A stretch of DNA of 64,000 nt. It comes from Physcomitrium patens (taxonomy: Eukaryota > Streptophyta > Bryopsida > Funariales > Funariaceae). The notes under the pieces are model-generated. The model ran no database searches. It was not told where the DNA came from and saw only the letters and a list, made by a program, of their open reading frames with translations. Location: positions 11,461,986 to 11,525,985 of the forward strand of contig NC_037273.1 of NCBI RefSeq assembly GCF_000002425.4, given 5' to 3'. Positions 31,259-43,130 of this stretch are shown one piece after another. How positions within the stretch are numbered: position 1 is the stretch's first letter; each line of letters starts with the position of its first letter. Both the position numbers and the translations under genes were made by a program.

Positions 31259-34200
31259 TCAGAATATATCCCCTACGTCTTTGTCCAGTTCGTCTTCGTC
31301 ACCTTCATTATCCATATGACTTTTATCTTCTTGCTGCGGAATCTCTATACCTTCATTAAGGTCTTCCATATTCATCTCTGCGTGTCTTTGTTTAAATATT
31401 TTTACTCGCTTCCCTGCAATTGGTATTTTCAATTTTGTACCATCTAACTCTCGTAATGAGTAAGTCGCATTATCATGAACAGTTGTTACAACATATGGTC
31501 CAAACCAACGTTTTGAAAATTTCCGCAAAGTACTATGTTGATTATCCAGACTATTGTCATAAACAAGTACCCAGTCACCTTCCTCGATTGCTTTTGGTCT
31601 CAATCGATGTTGCTTATCGAATCGCGCCTTGTTTTGTAACCTTGCTCTTTTTAACCTTTCCAATGCTATCTGGACATCTTCCGTTCTTTGCTCCAATTGT
31701 CGAATCCTAATTGCCAGAGGTTCTTTTCTTATCAATCCATCTTCCCATGGTAGCATACTCCAAGTAAGTACCTTTTCTTCAATCGGCATAATTGGTTTTC
31801 GACCTGTCATAAGTTCTACTGGCATATGTCGTGTCACTGAACTATGTGATATTCGATAAGCCCATAATGCAAATGACAAAAGCCGTGGCCACTCTTTAAC
31901 TTTTCTATTACAAGCTTTAACTAATGCTTTCACAATCGGTGGATGACCATGTTTGCTTTTTGCATTCCCTTCCGGATTATAAGCAGTAGTCAGTGATAGT
32001 TTAACTCCACATCTTTCAAAGAACTTACGAGCTTCTTGTGCATTTAATTCTCCACGATCTGCAGTGATCTTTCTCATGCATCCGTAGCAATAAATGACAT
32101 CTTCAAGCAAAAACTTACAAATCTCCTTTGTAGATTTTGTCCTCAATGCTCTTTCTTCTACTTCATTTGATAAATTTTCATGAGCTAAGACCAAATATCT
32201 CATCTGCCATAATCCAATTGGCATAATAACCAAATCAACAACCCATTTAAAATAAATAGCCAAAGGATACGTAGGATGAAGACCATCTCGATGTCGGATA
32301 TTAGAATACGATTGACAGATTTCACATGACTCTACAAATGAGAGCACATCTCGATACATATTTTTCCACCAATATCGTTCCTTGAGTTTAGCAAAAGTAG
32401 CCCAGATTCCTCTATGCCCTGCCCATAAACTATCATGAAACTCCTTTAATAATTTTAGTTTTTCTTCCTTTTTGCCTATCACTCGTTGTGGCATCCCAAT
32501 TCCTTTCTTTGGTCTCTTCCATAAGAATCCATCTCGAAGCAAAAATCCATATGCTTTTTTTCTTATTTGTTTGAATTTTTCTATACACCAATTTCCCTAC
32601 TTAGTCAAGGTATTCAAATAATGACCAATATCCAATAATTCTCCTTCATAAGATTCTTCAAGAAATAGCTTGTCTTCTCTGTTGAGATTCGATATTGAAT
32701 AGAATTTCAATCCGACATCATCAATGTCTTCAACCATTTCGTCCTCCCTCTCGTATCTTGCTCGAGATAGCATGTCTGCTACTAAATTGTCCTTTCCAGT
32801 GATATGCTTAAATTCTGGATTTAGTGACTTAATATAAGCAATCCATCTCAACATTGCAATATCTGGCATTGAACAGTTAATAATCATTCCAAGCAATGGC
32901 AAGCAATCTGTTTCAATTACTACTACTGCCCCAATCAAATAGTCCTTTTCAGCTTTCATAGCCGAAACGACTCCCCAAAGTTCTCTTTTGACTTGCGAAT
33001 ATGCACGCTGACGAATACTTAAAACTTTAGCCCCAAATCGAACTGCAAATCTACTCCCATTCGAATCATCTTGACCCACCGCCAATCCAACGGCAATTGG
33101 ACTAGCGTCTACAATAAGAATCACTGGTCTATTACACTTATAATCAACCTTCCTCAATATTGGAGGTGACATCAATAATTTCTTCAATCTTTGCATTGCC
33201 TGAATATGCCTTTCTTTCCATTCAAATCGGTAACCTTTGCGTAACAGTTCATATAATGGATCCGCTATGTGAGCATAATGAGGGATCCAGGTTCGATAAA
33301 ATACACATGCACCCAAAAACCTGCGAACCTCTGTTAAAGAACCACAATCCTCTTTCATCCTTCCAATTGCATCAACTTTAGTCGGATCTGGTTTTCTTCC
33401 GTAAGATCCGCATAAATGTCCAACAATTACAACCTCTCGCACTCCAAATACGGACTTCATACCCGATAATGTAAGATGAACTTCTCCAAGCCGAGTTAAA
33501 ATCTTTTCACAATCTTGTATATGATCAACAACATATCTGCGACACCCCCTCGTATCTAAAGTTTCATCCTTGTCTCCTTCTCTGCACCCCTTTATAGGAA
33601 CATCATTCAGAAAAGGCATAGTCTTTTCCAGGATAAAATCTCTCAATACCTTATTCATCCCATTCATCATATGCGCAACTGAGTTGGTCGTGCCTTGAAG
33701 AAGAGTGCACATTCTAACCAATCCAAGCGGTGTCCTCATCGTTGCCATATCTCTACTTCCTTCGGCAAGTTGAAATTGATCATAACCTGAATACAAATCA
33801 CCCATTGAATAGATCGCCCTTCCAGCAAACGCCTCAGCAAATTCATCCACAATAGGTCCAATTCCTGCATTCCTGACAGTTACAGCATTCACCGGCTGCA
33901 TATCTTGAATAAACCGCAGTGACCGATTCTTCTTAGGTACCGTAAACCATCAACTAGAATACGGTGCAAATGAAGGTTCTAATATTTTCATCTTTATCTT
34001 TTCTTTCAATAGTTCCACCAATTTAGGTAAATGTGTCCTCGATATTGGAATCGGTCTTAGATTCCAAGGTACATGCGGTACAGTGAAGATAACCATAGGT
34101 GTTATAATATTTGGATCCACACACCCAATTTCATGAGATTCGAAGGCAAACGATCTACCTTGTTTAGCCAACATCTTTTTGAAGCAAGTAATTTCCTCCG

Positions 34201-34657
34201 GCAATAAAGAACCATCAGAACCAATCTTCAATTCTTCAAAAGTCTCTTCAGAAAACTGATGTCCAATACTCATTGGATCTCTTAAACTTGCTTCTTTTGA
34301 TGCTTCTCCCATTTGTTCTTTAGAATCATGTGGTAATGGTCCGGCAACAGGCTTTACCTTCTTATCTGCCGTTTTATATCTCGTCTCTACTGTGACTTCT
34401 GGTGCTTGAAAAGATTCAAGCATGGTATAAACCTCTCTCGAATGAATCTCAACAATCTTATCATTATCCCCTAACCCAATAGATGTAATCAATTCCAATG
34501 AATCTTCTAGCCCATTTTCTTCATAAACACCTAAAATTCTCTCATCATCTTGCAATGTACCTATCTTGCGTAACTGTCCTTCAATATCATATAATCTTTT
34601 TCTTTCTTTTCTTTTAAAATCATCAACTTTCTTATACATAATATTTCCATTCTCCAA
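31259..34657 (-). pseudogene. Family B pol of B2 (RT-RH-IN)
   Basis: The frame starts at ATG 34657 (MENGNIMYKKVDDFKRKER) and runs about 1130 codons to 31259. RT has IYSMGDLYSGYDQF and MPFLNDVPIKG (B1 has FLDD, so one catalytic Asp has become Asn by G-to-A). RNase H has IVDASPIAV and DMLSRARYE. Integrase has GHRGIWATF, CEICQSY, VVDLVIMP, ITADRGEL and NAKSKHGH, with Lys at the catalytic Glu position (31952-31954). Only two nonsense codons interrupt it: TGA at 33950 (CGA in B1) and TAG at 32597 (CAG in B1). It is well preserved but enzymatically broken. Confidence 0.92.
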
Positions 34658-34842
34658 TATACCAATAAAACTCGCATCAAAGGCACCTTCATCTCGCGAG
34701 AGTACCTCTTCTTTTGTACCTCCATAATCTCGCTTTACAGTGGTACCTCCCCAAAATCCTTAAATCCTTCAACAATCTTTGACAATGGTTTCTCCCTCAA
34801 CCTATCTCGATTCCGTTCATGGTTAGGAGGTACTGTTAGAAA

Positions 34843-37106
34843 TTATACAGCTTTCCTCCCATCTTCGCTACGTACCCTTGCATAAGTAGAACCATTGTCA
34901 AGTACCTTTGTTTCCATCCGTGTTGCCATGATATAAGGTTGTCCTAAAATCAACGGATAAGACGTTGTATCTTGAACGAAGAAATGTTGCTCCGTCGCAA
35001 CATCTCCAATCCGAATTTTGACATCTGGACAAGCTCCATATAATTCGCCTCGTGTGTTATTAGCTGCTCGTATTGCCCATCCATGTTCTATATCAATTGG
35101 CCATTTTTGCTTCTTATAAAGATCTTTAGACATGAGATTTACTTTAGAACCATGGTCCACCAAAGCAACTATTGGTTCCTCTATATCTCCTACTTTCACC
35201 AATACCTCAGTAGTTGCCTTTGCTCAATGCTTTCGAGTATAATGGCTCAAAGTTTCCATTTCTTTATCACTAGAATCTTCGAAATGTACTCGCTGATTAT
35301 ACCCATTCTTTTCATTTGTTGGTTGCTTGTAACCAATATCAACCTCTTCTTCATCTCTACATATTCTTGCATCAATAGCATGACTCATTCCAGTTTCGCT
35401 CATTAATTGCCTCTTTCGCTTAATGCTGTCAATGATAACATCATGAAACTCCTTCTTTGCAATTCTCAAGACTTCTTTCAATGTGAATTCTACCTTAGCG
35501 TTTAATATACGTTCTTCCAACACCCCTTTCAAATTTGTTGCCGCTTCAATGTCAAAAAGTAGCTTATAAGCAATTGATTGGCCCTTATCTTTTGTCTCCG
35601 TTGTTTTTTCTCCCAATGTTGCTGAGGTATCCTTTACAGGCAATTCTTGTGAAGCTGCCTCCTCAGCCTTGTCTCCTCGAGTTTGCCTCTTAAAAGAATT
35701 TCCTTCTCTAGTATCATCAAAATTTCCTCGTCTTTTTTCTTCCATCAAAGCTTCATGTTGGCTCTTAGCAATATATGCATGAACTGAAAGAGACTCAACA
35801 GGATCCTCCCAACCTGTTCTACCTCGTATTGTAGCTGCTGTTCTCAATAACGCTTCTCGAGGTAATTTCCCTTCTTGCATTGTAGAAACGGCAGAAGCCC
35901 AAAACTCACTAGTTTTCGTACTTCCACCAATTTCATCATCTACTCTAGCACCATAACTTGCACTTTCTCGTGCTACTGTTTCATGCTCTTTTAAGTAATC
36001 TTGAACCAATGCTCTCATTCTTCCCTTGCCAAAATTGGTTTGAAGAAGATCCTCCCTATCTTTCAATGCTATCTTCTCATCTTTCCAGCAAATAATTCCC
36101 TGCCGTATCATATTATTAAATTCATTGCAATCTTTTCTAGTGTGTGAAGCATCATCACACCAAATGCATCTTTGTACATATCCTTGTTTTGAAACATTCT
36201 TCGAATTGTTTATAGAAGTATTCTCTTCAAGTCTTGCCAATTTGATTTGAAGATCTCGCATTCCTCGTATAATTTCTTCCATACCCATATCTGCTTTCTT
36301 TGACAAGGATGTCGAAGGTTGAACTGTAGGCATTGTCGGTGGTGTTGTACGTACTGGAGCTTTGGGTGCTTGTACTGTTTCAGAATATTACTCCTATCCT
36401 TCCTCCTTTCTTTTTTTGTAAGCAACCCCACCGCATCTTCAACGTTCTTCCACTTCGTTGTCAATCCTTCATCTTCTTCTTTGTCTTCAAGAAGGGGTTC
36501 TAATTTCTCTTGCAATTCTCTATCAGCAGCTTGAAGAAATAGATCAACTTTGTTCGGCTCCAATGTCAATTTTTCTACCTTCGATAATTGAGAGTACTGC
36601 CTCTCAAATTCCCTTAGTAGCTCTGTTGCTTGCAAATTCTTATTGGGCCGTTCAATCCATCCCAGAAACAGCTTCTTAGTAACGCGATCAGCATCTTCCA
36701 AGAAATATTCGTCTTTCAATGCATGTCAAAAATCCTCCCATGAATTCTCATAACGATTCGTAATCGATGTAATGTGGTCCCTTATCTCCAGTATCGTGGC
36801 AAGTCCAAATAGTGCAACCATTTTCTTCTCAGAATCCTGATTTAATTCCATTTCACGAACATAACATCTTAAATACCTTGAAATATTCCTCCCATGAAAT
36901 TGATCAATTTTATTGACCACTGCTTGCAATGCTTTGGTTGCCAAAGCTTCCTTTCGATCATTGCTTTGCTGTTGCTGCATTGACAATGAGAAGGCTTGAA
37001 ACAAACTAGCAATAGACGGATCCATGTGCATACCTTGTCCTTTAGAAGACTCCCCACCAGAAACTTCTCCCAAAAATCCTTCAAAATTTTTATTTTCGTT
37101 TTCCAT
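34843..37106 (-). pseudogene. Family B gag-protease of B2
   Basis: This starts at ATG 37106 (MENENKNFEGFLGEVSGGES). The gag has a Gln-rich segment (SMQQQQSNDRKEAL), a capsid-like helical region, a CCHC knuckle (RCIWCDDASHTRKDC near 36170) and long charged linkers. Protease has VALVDHGSKVNLMSKDLY (about 35150), with Asp-His-Gly at the active-site triplet, and ends with TAA at 34843. Defects are TGA at 36726 (TCA in B1, a transversion), a 1-base deletion near 36385 and TGA at 35224 (from TGG). The 185 bp before the pol ATG contain a further stop. Confidence 0.9.
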
Positions 37107-37156
37107 AAAAATAAAGATAAAATCAACCGAAATCCAATACCTTCTACCTCAAGCTT

Positions 37157-37173
37157 TCACGTCGGGTTCACCA
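37157..37173 (-). other. tRNA-type primer-binding site of B2
   Basis: On the element strand TGGTGAACCCGACGTGA lies four bases past the 5' LTR end. TGG matches a tRNA CCA end, and 14 further bases would pair with a tRNA acceptor/T-arm. I cannot name the tRNA from memory. Families A and C, in contrast, carry self-complementary primer sites. Confidence 0.82.
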
Positions 37174-37177
37174 CTTA

Positions 37178-38509
37178 TGTCGTATTACATGCTTTCCTGC
37201 TCGAGAACGCGCCGGGCGTCTGGCTGTAGAAGGTAGTATGGAGATTCGCCGATAGTCAAGCAGTCTATCAGTTTTTGACTGCTGGAATATAAACAACTGC
37301 AATAATGTACTGTAAATCTATACGGGTGCTCTTCGACTGCTTGTCGAAGTCCTTTTTGCCCCAGCCGGTAGGTCTCTAGACGTTACAGAGAACCCCGTAC
37401 AACCCAAACTGTTAACCTTCAATACTGCTTTGTACTTACGATCTTGTATCCACTAACTGTCTTGTTAGATTAACCAAATAAATTTCATTCACTCCGCATA
37501 CTCAATCCTATAGACACCTTTTTAATCCTTCAATCACAGACGTAACTCGATTTCACAATACAGTCAAGAGTATTCAAACCCACTTCATTTAAAAATCCCG
37601 ATTCACCATTACAACACTGACTTCAGCAGCGATTGCCTCAGTCTTCCCCATAACTCTACAAAGAAGAAAAATCCAAATCCTATGTCTTTCCTTCCCCGAC
37701 CCGAAGCATGAAGCTCCTCTCTCTAATTCCCTTGATCTTTAAAAACCTCCAATGAAAACCGAACTAGTAACCTTGCAGAAGCTCAAAAAATCCTTCCCCC
37801 CCGATTCCCCTCAAAAAAAAAAAACCACACCCAAAACTATATCCCACCTAACCGTATCCTTTGAATTTCTTCAATCTTCCGTCTTAGATCCGGAATTGGC
37901 TCCCACTTCAAGCTTGGATCCGAAATTGGCTCTCGCCGTCAAGCTTTCTCCTCTGTTTTTGCCTTTAAGAAATCCATTTACCGAAAACAACGTTCCCTGA
38001 GACGGTACAGAGAACAGGACAGCCTGAAACAGAATCGAACCCCGTAATCGGGACCACATTGAGTCGCCCGACCAATTCAGGTCCTATATTGGGAAAGATT
38101 CCCGTAGTAACCTGGATGTTCCCATAATTGGGTCAAATTGGTCCTCGCGTCAGATTGGCTAAGACCCGTAGTAAGACCTGGATTTCCCGTAATTAGACTG
38201 CACTGGGTTGACCGGCCAATTCAGGTCTCATATTGGATAAGAGGACCCAGATTGGATTATCGAAATTGGATCCAATTGGCTCCTCGAACCCGTCGTGTGA
38301 ATTGGTCCTTCTCTTCCTGCTGACTCCCGTTATTGGAATCGAACGAGGCATTTCAGTATGCCCCGGCTGACTGCAACGGAGTCACGGAACCTGACCACTC
38401 AGTATTTGTACTGGAGTTGGTCGATGCTCCCAATATTCGAGGTAACTGAATATTAATAAAATTCCCCTTTCTTTTTATTTTCACTATATACTTGTGTTAC
38501 AACACGACA
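37178..38509 (-). mobile_element. 5' LTR of B2
   Basis: This 1332-bp LTR reads TGTCGTATTACATG to AACACGACA on the plus strand and is followed by the right ACGT duplication. It contains an A-run near 37814 and two copies of the GGATCCGAATTGGCTC-like unit near 37890-37930. It is transcribed leftward. Confidence 0.93.
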
Positions 38510-38513
38510 ACGT

Positions 38514-38876
38514 CTGTGATTGAAGAATTAAAAAGGTGTCTATAGGAATGAGTATGCGAAGTGAATGAAAATTTTTGGATTTATCTAACAAGACAGCCAG
38601 TGGATACAAGGTCGTGAGTATAAAGCGATATCGGAGATTAATAAATTGGATTGTTCGGGGTTCTCTGTAGCATCTAGAGATCTACCGGCTGGGGCAAAAA
38701 GAATTTCGGCGAGCAGTCGAAGGACATCCGTATAGATTTACGATATATTCTTGTAATTGTTTATATTCTAATAGTCAAAAATCGATAGATTGCTTGAATA
38801 TTAGTGAATCTCCATACTACCTTCTACAGTCAGACGCCCGACGCGTTCTCGAGCACGGAAAGCATGTAATACGACA
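38514..38876 (+). mobile_element. Remainder of the B1 3' LTR
   Basis: This continues exactly where 29865 stopped (CTGTGATTGAAG after ACGT) and ends GTAATACGACA at 38876. The next bases, GCAT (38877-38880), would be the right target duplication of B1. The sequence to the right is inverted family C gag. Confidence 0.88.
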
Positions 38877-39228
38877 GCATACCAATGAATCTAACTTGCG
38901 ATCCTGGAATTGGATAGCTTTGGGGTTGAAGTTCGATCACAAGTTGCACTTGATTGATAAATCCTCGAAACTATTATCTGGTGCCATCAAACTTCTCGGA
39001 TAGGACAATTCTTGGTTCTCTATTATAAGAAGGACATTCCACCATAGGATAAAAGACATGGTTTGGTACAGATGTTGAAGCAGCTCCAACCATTTCTATA
39101 TCTTCACTTCTTGCCAATCTTGTTGCCCTTTATGGTAGTTAATTGAGTTGATGCATCGCAAGTATTAACTCTCTCAATTGCTCTTGCATTTGTGCCATTG
39201 CACTCTTCATTTCAACAAGTTCTGCCAT
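38877..39228 (-). pseudogene. Family C gag, N-terminal part, inverted
   Basis: Read on the minus strand from ATG 39228, this encodes the family C gag N terminus: MAELVEMKSAMAQMQEQL, a coiled segment, then LPEKFDGTR and the start of the capsid core. It stops at 38877 at the B1 insertion. Compared with the C3 copy at 48920 it keeps CAA where C3 has a TAA stop. The rest of this gag is not in the window. Confidence 0.8.
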
Positions 39229-39313
39229 GATAACACTTAGAAAAGAGAAGATGTCTAATATCGCTCAAGAAAAATAGAAGAGAAGACTTGAGAACAAAGA
39301 AAATACTAAGAAC

Positions 39314-39438
39314 AATATCAGTTTAGAAGAGAGTAATCCGTAACTTCTAATATCCTTATATCTTATCAAGAAAAAGGAGTAATCTACTCTTAATCAAGAT
39401 TAGACAAAGCTATGATATTGTAGGTGTACTCTTGTCAA
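39314..39438 (-). other. Family C leader module and self-primer site, inverted
   Basis: On the minus strand the primer site TTGACAAGAGT (39428-39438) follows the LTR by two bases. A single leader module (39314-39420) follows, closed by CAATATCA and TGATATTG, with internal hairpins around GATTAC-like loops. The predicted transcript start, ACTCTTATCAA (39616-39626 complement), pairs with the primer site over 11 bases with one wobble. Confidence 0.65.
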
Positions 39439-39440
39439 TT

Positions 39441-40001
39441 TGTCAAGGAAAAGAAGTCAATGAAAAAGCAATTCAAACAAGTGAGCCTTCACTCAAAGAA
39501 AGGTAACAAAATATAAATAAAAAAGTAGATATATTGAAAGGAAAATTGGAATGACTATTATCAAAAGACAAGAAAACTAGAGACCCTTGAAACTAGATTT
39601 GAAGTAAGATAGGAGTTGATAAGAGTGAAGAAGGCTTCACTCTTGTCTCTATATATACTATCTAACTAAGGGCTACATGGCGACGTTCTATAGGACCTCC
39701 AATATGTGTTGACTTTATAGAACATATGCCTTGACTTATGAGGTAAGTTTTTTTACATGTGGGCGACATTATTAGCTTGATCTTCAAGCTAACAACATGT
39801 GTGGCACATGGCTAACTTGTTGACCACGTTTCTAATCCAAAAAGTCAATTAAAGACACTTATGAAGTCAAAGCAGCGTACATGAGGCTTCTAAGAAGCTT
39901 TCATATTAAATAGTAGAGATTTAACTTATTTTTACCTACTTTTATTTACTTCCACCTATTTGTATATGTAATTACTAGCTTACATGAGTATATCCATGAC
40001 A
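39441..40001 (-). mobile_element. Family C LTR, inverted
   Basis: This 561-bp LTR has the same length as the C3 5' LTR. It reads TGTCAAGG to CCATGACA on the plus strand, with a TATA box at about 39650. Its outer end is joined directly to the middle of family C pol at 40002 in the opposite orientation, which no intact element would show. Confidence 0.9.
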
Positions 40002-41943
40002 CCAATCTTGTATCTCGTTGATTTTTCTAAGCCATTTTTTATGAAAAAAAATGCATCAAACTTTGCTTTGGGTGCCTTTTTGTTAGAAATGAGAATAGAT
40101 GATAAACTTCATCCAATAGCTTTTTATTCCAAAATATTTTCAGCAACCGAGATCAACTACGAGATCCATGACAAAGAACTTCTTTCAATCGTGGATTTGT
40201 TTCAAGAATGGTGCCATTATCTACAAGGTGCTTCTAGTCCAGTCACCATATATATCGATCACAAGAATCTTGAATATTTTATGTCAACACATGTTTTAAA
40301 TCGTTGCCAAGCCTGTTGGAGTAAGTCTTTATCAAGATTCGAATTCAAGATCATTTATCAATTAAGAAAACAACAAGATTTATTAGATGCACTCTCTAGA
40401 TGATTTTATCTTGGACGAAAGGAAGGAGATACATCTTTTGATCAACAACGGATAATTCTCTTAAAGCCAGAGCATCTTTATCTTTAAGTAATGAAATCAA
40501 CACTAACTATTGATTCAACTTTCATTAAGCAGGTTCAGTCTAGTATGTCTTTTGATCCTCTTATTCATGATATTAAGAAAAATCCTTCAAAGTCTCATGA
40601 TACTTTGAAGTTTGAATTCAAGAATAATCTATTATATTTTGAGAGACGCCTATATGTTCTAGAAGGTGAAGCTCAATTACGTGTTCTTTAAGCTCATCAT
40701 GACTTTTCAACAACAAGACATTTTGGGTACAATAAAACTTTGTAACTAATATTGAAGGACTTTTTGTAGCTACAAATGTGGAAAGCAGTCAAAGGTTTTG
40801 TACAATCTTATGATGTTTGCTCAAGATCAAAAACTCCTTTTCATCAACCTTACGAACTTCTTTAGCCATTATCCATTCTAAAACAACCATGGTCTTTTGT
40901 TTCTATGGATTTCATCACGGAGCTTCTAATCTCAGATTCTTATGACTCTATATTTGTGATAGTAGATTATTTTACCAAGATGGCACATTTTGTACCATGT
41001 ACAAAATCCATCACAGGTGAAGAAATAGCTAAGCTCTTTCTTGACAATATCTATCGCTATTATGGATTATCCAAGGATATTATACCTGATAGAGGAACTC
41101 AGTTTGTATCAAGATTTTGGTGGACTCTATTCAAGATTCTAAAAGTAGATATAAAACTATCTTTCGCATTCTATCCTCAAATTGATGGACAAATAGAGCA
41201 TATTAATTAAGTTTTGGAGCAGTATTTAAGATGTACCATCAACTACCAACAAGATGATTGGACAACTCTTTTACCATTGGCAGAGTTTGCTTACAATAAT
41301 CTTGTACATTCTTCTATAAAACAAACACTTTTTTTTACTAATTATGGTTATCATCTATGACTTGATACTTTTGACTTTTTAAAAGTTGATAATCCTGCAG
41401 CAAAAGATTTGACAATTCATTTGTCAGAGCTACATGCAACCATGAAGGTGCAGTTAAAAGAAGCTCAAAAACAATAAAAAATTAATGCAGATGTCTATCA
41501 AAAAGAACAACCACCATTCTACATACGTGACAAGGTATGGTTACTTTGTTGCAATATCAAAACCATTGTAAGAAGTTGGACTATTGAAGGCTTGAACCAT
41601 TTTCTATTTTTGTATAAATCAATCCAGTTGCATATTATTTAGACCTATTGGAGTTAATGAAAATCCATCCAGTATTCTACGTGTCTCTTCTTGAATTATA
41701 AAGGATAGTAGATATATCAATAAGAAGACAAGCTCCACTTCGTCCTATAGAAGTAGACAATAATGAAGAGTTTGAAATTGAAGAGATCTTAGATTCAAGG
41801 CGGCATCAAAATAAATTAGAATATTTTTTCCATTGGCACGGATATGATATTAGTGAACGCACATTGGAGCTAGTAAAGAATCTTATAAATGCAGCAAAGA
41901 TGGTGGAGGCTTTTCATCAACAACATCCATTGAAATTAAGATA
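40002..41943 (+). pseudogene. Family C pol, 3' half: RNase H, integrase, chromodomain (copy C1)
   Basis: This begins abruptly at PILYLVDFSKPF, the point matching 51470 in C3. RNase H has ASNFALGAF and INYEIHDKELL. Integrase has MDFITELL, IPDRGTQF and DGQIEHIN (Glu kept). A chromodomain at about 41767-41890 has EEFEIEEILDSRR, LEYFFHW, GYDISERT and KNLINAAK. The frame holds throughout but carries many TAA/TAG/TGA codons. All of gag, protease and RT are missing upstream of the junction. Confidence 0.88.
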
Positions 41944-42038
41944 AAAACCTTTCTTATAAAAGAAACAAGATCCAAGCAAGATAACATTCTACTTTGAATC
42001 TTTGTTTATAGCTTCTTTGTAGTTGTGATGCTGAGGAG

Positions 42039-42461
42039 ATGGAGAACCAACAACTAGCAGATTTGACTCAAAAACCTTTGTTTGTTGACCTGTCTCATGA
42101 GACATTACAATTGTTACAACCTTCAAGACGACGCAATTAAGATGAAGATCTTCAAGAATGACATGTTCTTCCTTGAATAGATGGCAAGATACAACGCATT
42201 TGGTATTACAACCTTGGAAGGAACTCCCGATGTTTGGTGATTTTGCTAGATGTAGGAACAATTCCTGGTGGTGTTCCAAATGTTCTATTCGAAGGAAGTT
42301 ATGAAGGCTTCAATAATGATCAAATAATTGGGTAGTCTTCCCATCCTAATATGGGAGACTATCGATGGTTGAGAGGCCCTATCCATCATCTTCAAAGAAA
42401 ACAAAGATCAGAGTATGTAGCAAATATAATTTGTCGCATCATAGATTTCTTCAACATATGA
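42039..42461 (+). pseudogene. ORF3 of family C (copy C1), homologous to family A ORF3
   Basis: One 141-codon frame runs from ATG 42039 (MENQQLADLTQKPLFVDLSH) to TGA 42459-42461, with four internal stops. Blocks align with family A ORF3 in order: QPSRRRN with SSRRRPRDEE, NSRCLVILLDV with NRSLVIVFEVEP, VLFEGSYEGFNNDQI with VFAGQFHNEDTEV, GDYRWLRGPIHHL with GHYRWLQGPLNHL, and EYVANIICRIIDFF with EFIAEVMRQIFIFL. The position, between chromodomain and 3' LTR, is also the same. The function is unknown. Confidence 0.7.
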
Positions 42462-42570
42462 TGACTGCTCCTTGTGGAACTTGTTCCTAGAAAGGAGGGT
42501 AATATCATGGACATATATATGTAAGTTAATAATTACATGTATAAATAGGTATAAATAAGTATAAATAAAT

Positions 42571-42629
42571 AAAAAAAGTAAAAGTAAATAAAAGTAAATA
42601 AAAGTAAATAAAAGTAAATAAAAGTAAAT
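42571..42629. repeat. Tandem 10-bp AAAGTAAATA repeat in a C LTR
   Basis: About five head-to-tail copies of AAAGTAAATA follow a looser ATAAATA tract. The C3 LTR has only one or two related units at the same place (about 48195-48225), so the array is a local expansion. Confidence 0.85.
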
Positions 42630-42815
42630 TAATTCTATAACATTTACTATACAAGCTTCTTAGAAGCTTTAGAGATGATGCTTTGACTTTATAGGTGTCT
42701 TTAATTGACTTTTTGGATTAGAAAGGTAGTCAACAAGTTGGCCATGTACCACACATGTTGTTAGCTTGAAGACCAAGCTAATTATGTGGCCTACACATAG
42801 AAAAACTTACCTTGT

Positions 42816-42866
42816 AAGTCAAAGCATGTGTCTTATAAAGTCAAAGCATGTGTCTTATAAAGTCAA
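42816..42866. repeat. Tandem duplication of a 22-bp unit in a C LTR
   Basis: The unit AAGTCAAAGCATGTGTCTTA plus two bases is present twice in direct succession. The C3 LTR has a single copy near 48412-48433. Confidence 0.8.
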
Positions 42867-43130
42867 CATATATTGGAGGTCCTATAGAACATCACCACAT
42901 AGCCCTTAGTTTGATAGTATATATAGAGACAAGAGTGAAGCCCTCTTCATTCTTATCAACTCCTTTCTTGCTTCCAGTCTAGTTTCAAAGGTCTCTAGTT
43001 TTCTTGTCTTTTGGCAATAGCCATTCCAGTTTTTTTTTAATATGCATATTGAGTTATTTCTATTTTGTCATCTTTCTTTGAGAGAAGTCTCACTTGTTTA
43101 TTTGTCTTTATCAAGTTCTTATCCTTAACA

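Larger units (their letters stand above)
29866..38509 (-). mobile_element. Complete family B element B2 nested in the B1 3' LTR
   Basis: This 8644-bp element is in reverse orientation with LTRs 29866-31196 and 37178-38509, which are nearly identical by eye. It is flanked by perfect ACGT duplications (29862-29865 and 38510-38513). It has a primer site, gag-PR, RT-RH-IN, and a polypurine tract at 31197-31209. The little-diverged LTRs show it to be the youngest complete element here. Its reading frames nevertheless carry a frameshift, several stops and an integrase lacking its catalytic Glu. Confidence 0.95.
42503..43130 (+). mobile_element. Family C 3' LTR of C1
   Basis: This 628-bp LTR runs from TATCATGGACAT (terminal TG now TA) to CCTTAACA, preceded by the purine run AAAGGAGGGTAA. 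It is longer than the 561-bp LTRs because of local tandem expansions. It has a TATA box near 42920. Beyond it lies the 3' region of an older family C element, so C1 is nested in C0. Confidence 0.88.

Noticed and set aside
39984-40403. Open frame from 39984 as a gene with its own ATG
   Set aside because: The first six codons are the end of an inverted LTR; real pol sequence begins at 40002, so the ATG is fortuitous.
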